From Carya illinoinensis (Eukaryota; Streptophyta; Magnoliopsida; Fagales; Juglandaceae), in contig NC_056755.1 of NCBI RefSeq assembly GCF_018687715.1, forward strand, positions 12,149,501 through 12,213,500: DNA of 64,000 nt. Direction: 5' to 3'. This document shows positions 46,738 to 63,945 of the stretch, piece by piece (positions within the stretch are counted from its first letter, which is position 1; each line of letters begins with the position of its first letter). The notes below the pieces were generated by a model. That model searched no databases. It was given only the letters and a program-made list of their open reading frames with translations, and had not been told where the DNA came from. The position numbers were made by a program, and so were the translations under genes.

Positions 46738-47883
46738 ATGGGGGAACGAGAAATCCTCATTAATGAGTTTGATGAGCTCAGCTGGGAGCAAAAGACGCTG
46801 AGAGACGTCTTCGTCACCAGAGGCTGGGGCCCCATATGCACATTGAGAGGAAAGATTTACCCCTTAATGGTTCGAGAGTTTTACATTGGGATGGCCACCA
46901 TGCCTAACGATGCATCATCCCATACTCTCAGTGTACACGGTGTACAGTTTCAGTTCTCGGCGGATGTTATTGCCGACTTACTCTAGATTCCGCGTATACT
47001 ACCTGAGTCGACAGCTGCTCAGGCTAGTGACACAGCAGCTGCATTTTCCTCGGGCATATTCGAGGCAGATCCAGCCGGTTCTGTTTCATCTTCGGGCCCT
47101 GTTGAGTTTATGCCCAGTCATGAAGAAGATCGACCCGAGGGCGATCCTATTGCTGCTGAGGTTGGTGATGATGAGCGGGACCAGGATTTCTACATCCTCA
47201 CTGGCGTGGACCGCACGAAGCTCGATAGGCTGAACTCCTTCAGCCAGAATCAGCCGCTGCCTTTCTTTCGCATGTTGCACATTTTTGTTGCAACAAACGT
47301 AGACTCGGTGGCACATAAGAGCACATTCAGTGGGGCTCGTGCACAGTTCCTGATTTGCTTAGCATGTGGTGAGCCCATTGACTTGCCCCTTGTTATATTT
47401 GAGCGGATCCGTTACGAGGCCAGCATCGTTACCACGGATAATCTCCTGTACAGAGTCATCATCAGCCGCTTATTACTAGCCCGGGGAGTGCCACTCCAGG
47501 CGGAGGAGATGATGATAAACCAGATGAGCCCTATCGACATAACCACACACTGCCGGAGCATTGGACAAGGGAGAGGCTCAGCTCGGCGTCAGTCTGGTCC
47601 TACGCCAGATCTTGTTCCCCCGACTAAGTCTGGGGCCGATGTTACTCGCCCGTCGGCGAGTACTAGTCAGCAGCCAGGAGTTACATCTGCTAGGGATGTG
47701 CGACCTGCTTGGGTTGATGCAATGATGACAGATATGAAGACGCATATAGACTGACAGATCAATAGATAGATTGCGCATATAGATCAGGCTGTCGCACATC
47801 TTGCACATCATGTAGATGTGCTAAACAATAAGGTTGAGACATTGACTGAGGAATTTCGATCTTTTGTAAACCAGCAGTTCTGA
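46738..47883 (+). pseudogene. Transposase_32-like (putative plant transposon protein) gene, decayed
   Basis: One frame runs from an ATG at 46,738 (MGEREILINEFDELSWEQKT) through FYIGMATMPNDASSHTLSVH to a TAG at 46,984. The same frame then continues through FFRMLHIFVATNVDSVAHKS, ARAQFLICLACGEPIDLPLV and LLYRVIISRLLLARGVPLQA to a stop at 47,752. A short coiled-coil tail (LNNKVETLTEEFRSFVNQQF) is interrupted by two stops and ends at 47,883. The layout (a V-x-G-v-x-F segment, then FFRMLHIF and RLLLARGVP) is that of 'putative plant transposon protein' domains found near CACTA and Gypsy elements. Exact function unknown. Confidence 0.65.
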
Positions 47884-48059
47884 AAGTGATTTGTAAAAAT
47901 TTATCATATTTTATTTTTTATTTTCGACATATATAATGGACACAAATATTTAATGTATGTATTGTGTAGCTTAATTTCTACTCTTAATTTTTTTTAAAAT
48001 AACGTTACTCAACCTTACTATTAAAAAAATATATATTATAGTTAATTTATGCAAATTAA

Positions 48060-48245
48060 CATATAACGTTCGAACCTTATCACTTTAACGTTCGAACATT
48101 GGCGCTAATATATTAACATTCGCACGTAATTAGTTTTAAACGTTCAAACGTTCGCGCTAAAATTTTTACGTTCGCACGTCAATATACATAACATTCGAAC
48201 GTTATTGTGACGTGCGAACGTATTATGTGAAACGTCCAAATGTTT
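48060..48245. repeat. Subterminal repeats, inner CACTA right side
   Basis: Repeated AACGTTCGAAC, ACGTTCGCACGT and CATTCGAACGTT words, then TTTAGTGACAGTT words leading to the terminus. Confidence 0.75.
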
Positions 48246-48439
48246 TAAAATTCTTGCCCAACATTTAGTGACAGTTCTCACAAACCGTCACAGTAAATAC
48301 GTTTTAGTCATAATTTGGAAACTGTCACTATTTATAATCTGTCACTAAAAGCCATATTTGTTGTAGTGTAATGAGCTCCCGTGCCTTTGACTTTAAATAA
48401 CTAAAATATAACATACACATTTGACTTTAACTATTAAGA

Positions 48440-48823
48440 GGGTTACAATTTTGCTTGCAACGAGGAATTACTTAGTTTGTTATTGAGAGTAACTGTCTGA
48501 TGATGATCAAGGGTAGTTATTCAAGATGAAACAGTTGCTTCTTTTTCTATTTTATTTCATGTGCTGCAGGAAACCAAGAATCTTATGAGAATTGTTTAAC
48601 TTATGTACTGGTCAACATGTCCATAGATTAGATAATGAGGCTGCCCATGGGTTAGCTCGTTATATTTGACATGTAGATGATGTAGTGATGTGGGAGGATG
48701 TGATTGCTATATGCCTATCTCCGAAATTGTTTGGATTGACAAGGGTTCTTTGTAACTCCTTGAGTTTATAATTAATGAAGATTTCTTCCTATCAATAATA
48801 ATAATAATAATAATAATAATAGT
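48440..48823 (+). mobile_element. LINE 3' end fragment with (AAT)n tail, copy B
   Basis: Duplicate of 5,835-6,230, with the same RNase H end and 3' UTR and a shorter AAT tail. Ends in the same sequence context (GTGGGTTAGTATAATA type). Confidence 0.75.
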
Positions 48824-49428
48824 TGGGGTAGTATAATAAAAAAACTTTCATAAGGAATTAAATTATAATTTCATAATAATTTTAAAATATAATATATCAT
48901 TATTAATATTTTATTTTGAGAAGTGTGAGAATGTAAAGTCAATTAATTTTTTGATTTTTGTTATTTCCTATAGTGTCTTTGAGAAATGAAATAGATTAAT
49001 AAAAAAAATTATTTGCAATTGGTCATTTGTATTGTGGTTAAAAAAAATTAATAAAACTGTTTGCCGTTAACAAAAATGGCACTGAAACAAAATCATTTTT
49101 TTACATGAATAAAATTTTACCTATAGTTAACTAAAATGTTTTAGGCCATAGATTTCTCTTACTGTCAATTTATTTTTCATCATATTAATATTTCTATTTC
49201 ATACATTAATGCTATATAATAATTATATTTTTATAAGATAATATGAAATTATAAATATTTATTTTCTCAACTGGTTATACGTGCAACACGTTGCCCTTAC
49301 TTCACTAGTATATATATAAGCAGGCCATACATTGATGCATAACGAAAATTATTCAGCTAGAAGCGTTGTACTCTACGGTTATTAACGGATCAGACCGAAA
49401 AACGTACAAACGCATATAATTGAAGAAC
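48824..49428 (+). promoter_or_regulatory. Promoter region of dioxygenase copy B
   Basis: Parallel to 6,231-6,866. TATA box TATATATAA at about 49,310-49,318. The G-box core of copy A is TACGTG here (49,278-49,283), so the CACGTG palindrome is lost. Several small indels are near 49,000-49,080 and just before the ATG. Confidence 0.55.
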
Positions 49429-50773
49429 ATGGCAGACGTCGCCGCTGGTGTTACTTCCACCTACGACCGTATGAAAGAAGTCAAGGAATTCGACGAATCC
49501 AAGGTGGGTGTCAAGGGACTCGCCGACTCCGGCATCATCTCAATCCCCCGCTTCTTCGTTCACCCACCGGAGACCATCTCCGATCTCAAGAAACCCTCTC
49601 AAGCTTGCACCACAAAAAGCATACCGGTAATCGATCTAGCCCATTTGAAGTACTCCCCCCTCGAACGACAGAAACTTGTTGCTGAAATCAAAGAAGCAAC
49701 GGCCACATGGGGCTTCTTCCAAGTGATCAACCATGGCGTACCGGTCTCTGTCCTCGACGAAACGATAAACGCGATCGGAGCCTTCCACGACCAGCCTCAG
49801 GAGGTGAGGGCCAAGCACTATAAGCGTCAAGAGTCGGAGGGCGTCATGTATGCGACCAACAACGACTTGTACCGAGCCAAGGCAGCCACCTGGCATGACT
49901 CCCTCCTGGTGTGGTTGTCGCCTGAGAAAGTACGAGCAAAGGAGGAGGAGATCCCGGAGATCTGTAGGAAAGAGGTGCTTGCATGGGAATCGCATGCAAC
50001 AAAGGTGGCTGAGGCTTTGTTCGAGTTACTGTCTGAAGGGTTGGGAGTGGAGGCTGGAAGGTTCAAGGAGCTGGGGTTTTTGGGCGGTAAAGCGCTCGTG
50101 GGCCACTGCTATCCGTACTGTCCACGCCCAGATCTGACGGTGGGGATCACATCTCACACAGATTCCGGGTTGACGGTGTTGTTGCAGAACCAAGTGGCGG
50201 GATTGCAAGTAAAGCATGGCGATGAGTGGGTGAACGTGGAACCCATCCCTGGAGCTTTGACCATCAACATTGGCGACTTCATCCAAGTAAATATATCATT
50301 TTTCCGTAACTCAGTCACAAAAACATGTTTGTTCATTTCATCAATGAACTGATCTAATAATTTCTTGAGCAAACTGTCACTTAAATTCACAACATCATGC
50401 ATATTTGTTGAAGGTTTTGTCGTGCAGGGCGGTTCTTGAAACTTGAAGAAATATATATATATATATATATATATATTTGAGCTAGATTTCTATATATATT
50501 TGGCAGATAATCTCCAACGACAATTACACAAGCGTGGAGCATCGTGTTTTGGCTAATCCATGCAAGGAGCCTCGAATCTCAGTAGTGATATTCTTTAACG
50601 TGGGGAATCGGGGAGATTCTGAGTACTTTGGACCACTGGAAGAACTAGTATCTGCAGAAAAACCTCGTCTTTACCGGAAATTCACAGTGCTGGAGTTCCA
50701 AAAAAACTTTTTAAGCAAGGGATTGGATAGCAAGTCTATCATTGAGCAATTTAAGCTACCAAGAGAAGCGTAA
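49429..50773 (+). CDS. ACC-oxidase-like 2-oxoglutarate/Fe(II) dioxygenase, copy B
   Basis: Exons 49,429-50,286 and 50,507-50,773 are the same lengths as in copy A (858 and 267 nt) and give 374 aa. All catalytic residues are kept: H243, D245, H298, R309, S311. Changes from copy A include T37I, R117G, D135E with Q137E, A160L, L238V, K271E, S284F, I312V with M314I, K317N, and QDL to LEF in the C-terminal VQDLQKN segment. F at 284 (GDFIQ) is closer to the hydrophobic residue usual in the family (GDLLQ). The intron is longer by a TA microsatellite. Both copies are open, so both are probably functional; substrate unknown. Confidence 0.92.
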
Positions 50774-50977
50774 AAGTCTGCATGATTTTCCACGTTTAGT
50801 TATGTGTTTCTAATGGACGTTGTTTTGTGAGTACGCACGTGTGTACCAATGTAATTATAATTAATGAAATGGAGTGACATCCTTTTCTCTTTTCGATCTG
50901 GAGGTTGTGAATAATGATCGTCTAATTTACACAAATGTCACTCATTTAAAATATAATATTAATGTAAAATTAATTGG

Positions 50978-51205
50978 CGTTTGGATATGAAAAAATTATC
51001 ATATCATTTTATTATTATAATTTTTAAAAATTTTTACATATATAAAATATAATAAATAACTCAACTTTTTCTAATTTTAAGATAATAATAATATTAAAAA
51101 ATAATATTCTAATAATATTTTATTCAACTTTTATCATTCATCTAAAATCTTCTCATCTCATCTCAAAATTTTTATCTATTATTTTCCATATCTAATATTA
51201 TAACC
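50978..51205. repeat. MITE-like AT-rich repeat, copy B
   Basis: Duplicate of 8,528-8,757; begins GGCGTTTGGATATG and ends with CTTCTCATCTCATCTC. Confidence 0.45.
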
Positions 51206-52735
51206 TAATATTATATATCAAAATTATATAAGGCAGGCTGATTGATCATGATCTGTCGGTCAGATAACCTTTATCTTCTTTTTAATTATTAACTGCTGAG
51301 ATCAGCTTGAATATTGCAGTTCGCTCGTGGCATAATAATTGTGGGGAACATATTCTCCATGTATTTCAACCTAATTCGTTCACCGTAATTCAAGCTGAAT
51401 TGATTGATTCATTTGTGTTGTTGATATCATATAGCTGAAGCTGCATAAAGTTAGATAAAGCAAGTCTATCATTGAGGAAGGAAATTGCTTAGTCTATCAT
51501 TGATCACCGACGGTGACCGGCCACCGACTCCTTTTTATAATTTTTTTTTTATTTCGTATATTTTTTAATGAATTTATGTTATTTATTTATTTATTTAAAA
51601 ATTTTAATGAATTTAAAAAAATATTTAAAAACAAAAAATTAAAACAAATTTCCCTATTCGGAGCTTTCAGTGGACTCCCTATATTGTCTGGATGGAGACT
51701 CGAAAGAGTCAGGCAGAGGATTGTCGTCTACACGTTTTTCTTTGATCTTTTGTGAGTACGTGTGGGCGCACCCATTTAAATGGAATGGATCAGTTGTGGC
51801 ACAAGAAATTCCACGTATTTCAACCTAATCTGATCAACATAGTTCGAGCTAAATTGACTAGTTTTGTTGGGTTTCATAAAATAAACATAAAAGTTAGAAT
51901 AGTAGGCTTGGTCCCATTCAAATACACTGTACTGTACACACCTAAGCACGACATAAATTGTTACCTTCTTTTTTTAATAATGATATATACAAATTCAACA
52001 TGTACGAGATTAAAACAAATACCTTTTATAAAAAAAAAAGGAAATCCTACCATAAAAAAAAAATGTGAAACTTTATTTTTTACAAAATGCTTGTCCCTAA
52101 TATTTATTACTTTTTTTTTTCCTTTTCAAATTACCAACTTCTCAATCTAGTGGTGCTTCTTCCCTAAAAGGAACCATGCACTGGGAGCATTAACATTGAC
52201 CGTACGATTAACCATAAGTTGAAATAAAAATATATCGGGCTTTAAATAAAAACGACAGCTTCATTATATATTGACTAGTGGGTTCATGGCTACCGGACCA
52301 ATACCACCCCAACCTTCATTATTTCCCCATTACGCAAGTATAGAATCTCTGACAGAAATCTTGCTGAAAAGTAAAAACTGAAATGGACTCTGCGAAGGAA
52401 AAGAAATTCTAAATGAAGAAATGGAATAAACAGAGTTTGATATTGTCTTGACAAAACACCCGGTGGAAAAATAATGTCATACAAATTTACTTCTATAATT
52501 CTCACCATCTTTACAGCTTCATGCAACTAATGCAACGAGGGAATATGAAAGTCTCCCTAAAGAGAAAGATATACATCATTTAAAAGCTTATGAAACAATT
52601 AATGACTAACCAAATGCGTTCTAGACACACAAAAGTTGATCAGGTCTACCTTGCATACGAGCCGAGGCCATCTTCACCCTGGTTTCTATATTCCGACTGA
52701 ACCATATCCATTCAGTTCAAATCTCCTCTCGACTG
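51206..52735. other. Intergenic region between dioxygenase and CDKC, copy B
   Basis: Parallel to 8,758-10,392. Near 51,500-51,545 the GGTGACCGGCCACCGACTC word differs from copy A. The last about 400 bp form the CDKC 3' UTR and downstream region. No gene recognised. Confidence 0.6.
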
Positions 52736-59771
<7,036 letters not shown>

Positions 59772-60000
59772 CTCGCTCTCTTGCTTCCCTTGCTCTCACT
59801 CCCGCTCGCTGGTCTCTTCCTTTTCTGGGAGGGAAAAACGCAGCGGCTGACTCCGTTCTCTGCGGGGGCTTTATTTTCTGTTCTTTTCGTTTTTGGAACC
59901 CTTAGTTTCGATGAATATCAATAATTACACTGGATGACCGATACGTTTGTTCTTATGAGAAAGGAAAATGCTGGGGATACCGATGACCTTACCGATCCTT
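59772..60000 (-). promoter_or_regulatory. 5' leader and promoter region of CDKC
   Basis: Purine-rich on minus just upstream of the ATG (AGCGAGAGTGAG and GGAAGAGACC words near 59,790-59,830). GC content is higher than in the surroundings. No clear TATA box assigned, as often for housekeeping kinases. Transcription start not determined. Confidence 0.4.
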
Positions 60001-60189
60001 TTTTTTTTTTTTCTTTTCTTAGTAGTTAAGAAATTATTATTTAATAATATTGTAATTTTTCTTTTCTTAAAAATTTTAAAAAGTGTAAAAAAATGATGTT
60101 AAAAGAAAATAGCCTAACAAGAGCTCCCAGCGGTAGGCGTAACACCCAGCAGTAGGCGTAGCAGTCCCATATGAGAAATGCTCTACCGA

Positions 60190-60400
60190 ATGTTTTTTTT
60201 TTTTTTTTTTTTTGAACTTAGTGATTAAGTAAATTTTTTTAAGTGAAGATCTGTATGTTTGCTTTCTGCTAAAAGAAAACATTTAGACTTTCTTAAATAA
60301 GAAATCAAGTTCAAACGTGTTTCTGATAATTACATGATTCATTGCTTAAATCAAAATTTGAAGATTTTCAAAAAATTTTGATTTTTAAAGTTTGCTCGGA
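60190..60400. repeat. Poly(T) plus GAACTTAGTGATTAAGTAA repeat, left copy
   Basis: A T-run followed by GAACTTAGTGATTAAGTAAA. The same word after a T-run recurs at 61,240-61,290. The two copies bracket the virus-like fragment between them. Confidence 0.6.
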
Positions 60401-60409
60401 TCTTCCCAA

Positions 60410-61158
60410 TGTCTTTTGGCATAGGAAAAAACATGTTGTTTTTTTACCTTATGTTAAAGATTTTTCTGAAAGATTAATTCCAACAAAAGCAAGACCTATT
60501 CACCAATAGAATTTCTGATTATTTTAATAATTTGCGATGCAATAAAATGTCTGATTATCGTTGGTATAAAGATATTTTTATGTCTCATGTTATACTTAAA
60601 GGATTCACTTATTGATATTTCAGGTTATCTGAATTATGATAATTATACTTATGGTGATATCATAAGTATTATTCAGAAACTTGGTATTAGTATGTGCAAT
60701 TATCAAAGAATGCTTGCACAACAGATGAATGATAGAAAAAAGGCAAATATGAAATGGGAAACTTTAGTGAACAATTTAGCCTTCCTCCTATTACTCCATT
60801 CAGATAGTATAAAAAAAGTTTTAAAAAGTTTTCAAAATCTCGCAGGAACTATAATAAATCCCGTGATGAGTTTTACAAAAAACATGTTTTAAAACCAGTT
60901 TCAAGAAAGAAACAATTTCATAAAAAGGTTTCAAAAAACCCTGCAAAGGAAACATGTTTTAATTATGGTCAACCTGGATATTATGCAAATAAGTATACAA
61001 AAAAGTCACAAGGTTTTAAGAAAAAACTTAATGAGTTAAAAATCAATGCCGTTGATCAAGAAGATCTGTTTCGTTTACTCGAACATGGATCTCCTACATC
61101 TTCGGATGATGATGAATTTAGTTCTAGTGGTTCAGATTACCACTTAGACTCTTATTAA
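60410..61158 (+). pseudogene. Rearranged endogenous caulimovirid-like fragment
   Basis: Fragments in several frames resemble the coat-protein region of plant pararetroviruses (Caulimoviridae): a tyrosine/tryptophan-rich segment (60,535-60,720), a lysine-rich stretch, and a zinc knuckle at about 60,950-61,000. Three of the four knuckle ligands are replaced by Tyr. An acidic, serine-rich end with a stop follows at 61,156. A short piece resembling the start of reverse transcriptase lies upstream (60,440-60,515), the reverse of normal viral order. Several stops and an internal deletion are present; no functional gene. It could instead be a related retroelement. Confidence 0.5.
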
Positions 61159-61287
61159 AATATATATATCTTTTAGAATATAAAAAAATGAATGAGAAAA
61201 AAAAATCATAAAAAAAACACTGCATTCAGTGGGTATTAGATGTTTTTTTTTTTTTTTTTCAAACTTAGTGATTAAGTAATTTTTTTT

Positions 61288-61323
<36 letters not shown>

Positions 61324-61375
61324 AGAATATAAAAAAATGAACGAAAAAAAGTCATGAAAAAAAAAACAAGGCATT
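61159..61375. repeat. Low-complexity block with duplicated TTTAGAATATAAAAAAATGAA word
   Basis: The word occurs at about 61,171 and 61,321, separated by a T-run, the TTAGTGATTAAGTAA repeat and a (TA)n run (61,290-61,320). Confidence 0.7.
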
Positions 61376-61567
61376 CGCTGCGTAGTCGATAAATAGTCTT
61401 GGTGACTCTAGCACCACTCTTATTCTTATAGAGTCTAAACACCAGCCCAGTTCTTGCACGCGACTTGAAACACTTATTTTACTTTTTTACCTTTATACTT
61501 AAATACATATTTCATATTTCATTCTTCACTTCACCACACCCCACCAACCCCGGCGCCACCCCCCCAT

Positions 61568-61568
<1 letters not shown>

Positions 61569-61600
<32 letters not shown>
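61569..61600. repeat. Poly(C) tract, about 32 bp
   Basis: Uninterrupted C run after CCCCCATT. Long poly(C) is rare in plant DNA and may be an assembly or sequencing artefact. Confidence 0.85.
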
Positions 61601-61601
<1 letters not shown>

Positions 61602-62169
61602 CGTCCTTATTCCCCTTTATTTTAGTCGATTAAAATTCTGATTTGTTTTAGTGTATTAAAATTGGTCTTTGTTTTAGTGTATACGTAGAAGAAACTTTTT
61701 ACAACTGATCAATGCAAATAACGCTGATCCAAACTGTTTTTATTGTACAGAAAAACCTAAGGTTCCATATAAATTCTAGACTCTTAAGTAACAAAAACTT
61801 TGAAGAATGAATTTAAGCCTTAGTTACATTGTGGATTCGATTCAGAAAGGCCAGGAAACAAATTTCCTTCTGAGATTACAAAGATATTTAGTGCAGGAGA
61901 AGAGAAAGAAATGTTATGCCCGAGGAAATGCCATGCGATTACCTCCTTAATTGTGATCCATTCCTTCCTTTATCCTGTGAATATGTCAAGCATCTCTAAT
62001 ATAAAACAATGCCATATCACCGAGTGTGCAAGGTGTGCAAAATAACAAGGCTTTTGGGTAGCTGGACTCTTGTTCTTAATACCAATAATTATTAAGAACA
62101 AAAGAACATTTTCTATCTGTAATACCAAAAGAGTCCTAGGCCACTTAAATACCTAGTTAAACTAGATCT
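61601..62169. other. Intergenic spacer, no gene recognised
   Basis: A repeated TTTTAGT(C/G)(G/T)ATTAAAATT word near 61,620-61,660, otherwise unremarkable. No long frame. Confidence 0.45.
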
Positions 62170-62978
62170 TGGGTGTAACCGGTCCAATTTAGTCTAGTTT
62201 TAGATAAAATTTAGGACCAAACCAGTATGCACTGATTTTGCATTTTTGAAAACCGGTACCTCCAATTTTACCTGTTCTAGTCCGGTTTTCCGATTTTAAT
62301 AGTATTAGTATATATATTAGTATTAGGTATAGTTATTAGAATAACTATATATTAGTATTTGTTATAGTGATTTTAATTTATTATAACTATATGATTGTTA
62401 GTGATATAATTAGTATTACTATATCATTATTTCATATATAATTATTTAGTATAATGATTTATATAATAATTTATATATAAACTTAAAATATATTACTAAC
62501 AGTAATATAGTATTAGACTATTAGTATTTGGCCCTAAAATGTAAATTGTAATTAATAACATTATATAGTAATGTATATTAGTATTACTAATTTACTAATG
62601 TACTTATCAAAAAGAATATATTGAAAATTTATTAGGTCATAAAATATTATTAATATATATTTTATGATTAAAGCATATGATCAAATAAATTTTCATGTTT
62701 AAGATTAAAATTTTATGTTATAAATTATATTAACATTATCTTATATATAATAATAATAAAATAAATTAATTTAAAATATATAATATAGCAAACTGGTCTG
62801 GTCCCAGTTCTATGTTGTCTGGTCCAATCCTAAAAAGTATAGAACTCGAATCGGACCAGTATCGGCCGGTTTTGGAACTAAGGGAATAAGTCCCGGACCA
62901 CACCAATCCAATACTGGACCAATTCCACCGGTCTGGTCCGGTTTTCATGGTTTTCAGGTTAATTTTTACACCCCTAAT
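62170..62978. mobile_element. hAT-like non-autonomous element
   Basis: The left end GGGTGTAACCGGTCC and inverted right end TTAGGGGTGTAAAAATTAAC share a GGGTGTAA terminus. CCGGT/GGTCCGGTTTT-rich arms flank an A/T-only centre with TATTAG words (62,300-62,780). Target duplication not resolved. The open frame across the right arm is low-complexity and not a gene. Confidence 0.5.
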
Positions 62979-63847
62979 CAAACCTTTTAGCTATGATAAG
63001 CCCAAAAAGTTCAACATATTTGGATAACACTATTTATCAATCATCTTACTTTTTATGCTTTTATTTCCTTCCCCTGTTTAACAGGGTCGAGAAGGGTCCC
63101 GTTGTGGTTGTCGAGGGATAGGGCCCAAGTTGGTTCCGACCGATTTTTTTAAGATGAATTTTTTCAATCTATGTTTATAACTATGTGTAATTGTTGTTGG
63201 ATAATGGATTTGTGGATTTTAGGGATAGATCTATGGATTTGGTGAAAAATATGGGTTAGTTTGAGATTTTGTTGTTGTTTTCTTATTGTGTTTCGTCATA
63301 GGTGAGTAGTGGGCGAGATGGGGCGAACAACCTTGGGGTCAATTCGCATCTCAGCATCTGGATAGGGACACTTGCGCATGAAAAATGGTGATGAGATTTG
63401 AGGGCACAAACCGTCCCCCCGCCCCCCCCCCCCCCCCCCCCCCCCAAATGAGAGGGTTGGATAGGGGCATCCTCGTTCTAGGGGTGCACCGTGGGAGAAA
63501 GGGTAGCAAAGCCCCACCCCTTGCCAACACGCCCCACCCTGTCCTTGCCTAACGGCCCGACGACCTTGTCTGCTAGATGCAGGGGCGAGGTACCCCACTT
63601 GCATCTTGGCCCTCGCTCGCCTTTCCCCTACCCCACCCCGCATGCATATATATATATACACACACACACACATGTATTTAAAAAATATATACTGACAACA
63701 AAAAATATATATTTAAAAATATATATATTGATAATAAAATGACATCGTATTGGAGAAATCCAAAACGACGCTATTTTCCTAAAACATTAAACTCCCCCCC
63801 TCCCATTTTGCCATATCTCTCTTTCTGAATATCGTCCCTCTCTCTTA

Positions 63848-63850
<3 letters not shown>
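62979..63850. other. Right-edge spacer with poly(C) and GC-rich block
   Basis: A 24-C run at 63,422-63,445, a GC-rich block at 63,450-63,640, and short TA and CA repeats near 63,645-63,670. No recognisable domain in any frame. The 63,730-63,850 part (AAACGACGC word, CT-rich) looks like a plant 5' leader and may belong to a gene beyond the window. Confidence 0.4.

Positions 63851-63942
<92 letters not shown>
63851..63942. repeat. (CT)n microsatellite
   Basis: About 46 CT units without interruption. CT repeats are common in plant 5' UTRs. Confidence 0.97.

Positions 63943-63945
<3 letters not shown>

Larger units (their letters stand above)
36478..48368. mobile_element. Inner CACTA element, 11.9 kb, with tnp2-type genes
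   Basis: Ends CACTACAACAAAAATAGG and, inverted, CACTACAACAAATATGG. Both continue into TTTTAGTGACAG, so the terminal repeats match over about 30 bp. The 3-bp target duplication is TAG (36,475-36,477) and TAA (48,369-48,371), one mismatch. It carries on minus a TNPA-like gene (37.3-38.9 kb) and a tnp2 transposase gene (39.0-42.7 kb), and on plus a Transposase_32-like gene (46.7-47.9 kb). All have stops or frameshifts, so it is autonomous in layout but decayed. It inserted into the outer element 2 bp from its end. Confidence 0.85.
31812..48373. mobile_element. Outer CACTA (En/Spm) element, split by an inner CACTA element
   Basis: The left end CACTACAAGAAATTTAATT is at 31,812. The right end reads TTCTCTTGTAG up to 36,477, is interrupted by the inner element, and finishes with TG at 48,372-48,373. 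Rejoined it is CACTACAAGAGAATT inverted. Target duplication AGC at 31,809-31,811 and 48,374-48,376; copy A has a single GGTCTAGCTCTCGTG here (5,248-5,262). Without the inner insert the element is about 4,668 bp. It keeps only a fragment of a TNPA-like gene (35,176-35,756), so it is non-autonomous. Insertion occurred after the segmental duplication. Confidence 0.85.

Noticed and set aside
63491..63742. 83-aa plus and 125-aa minus frames at the right edge
   Set aside because: Low-complexity, GC-rich sequence with poly(C) and CA repeats; no recognisable domain.
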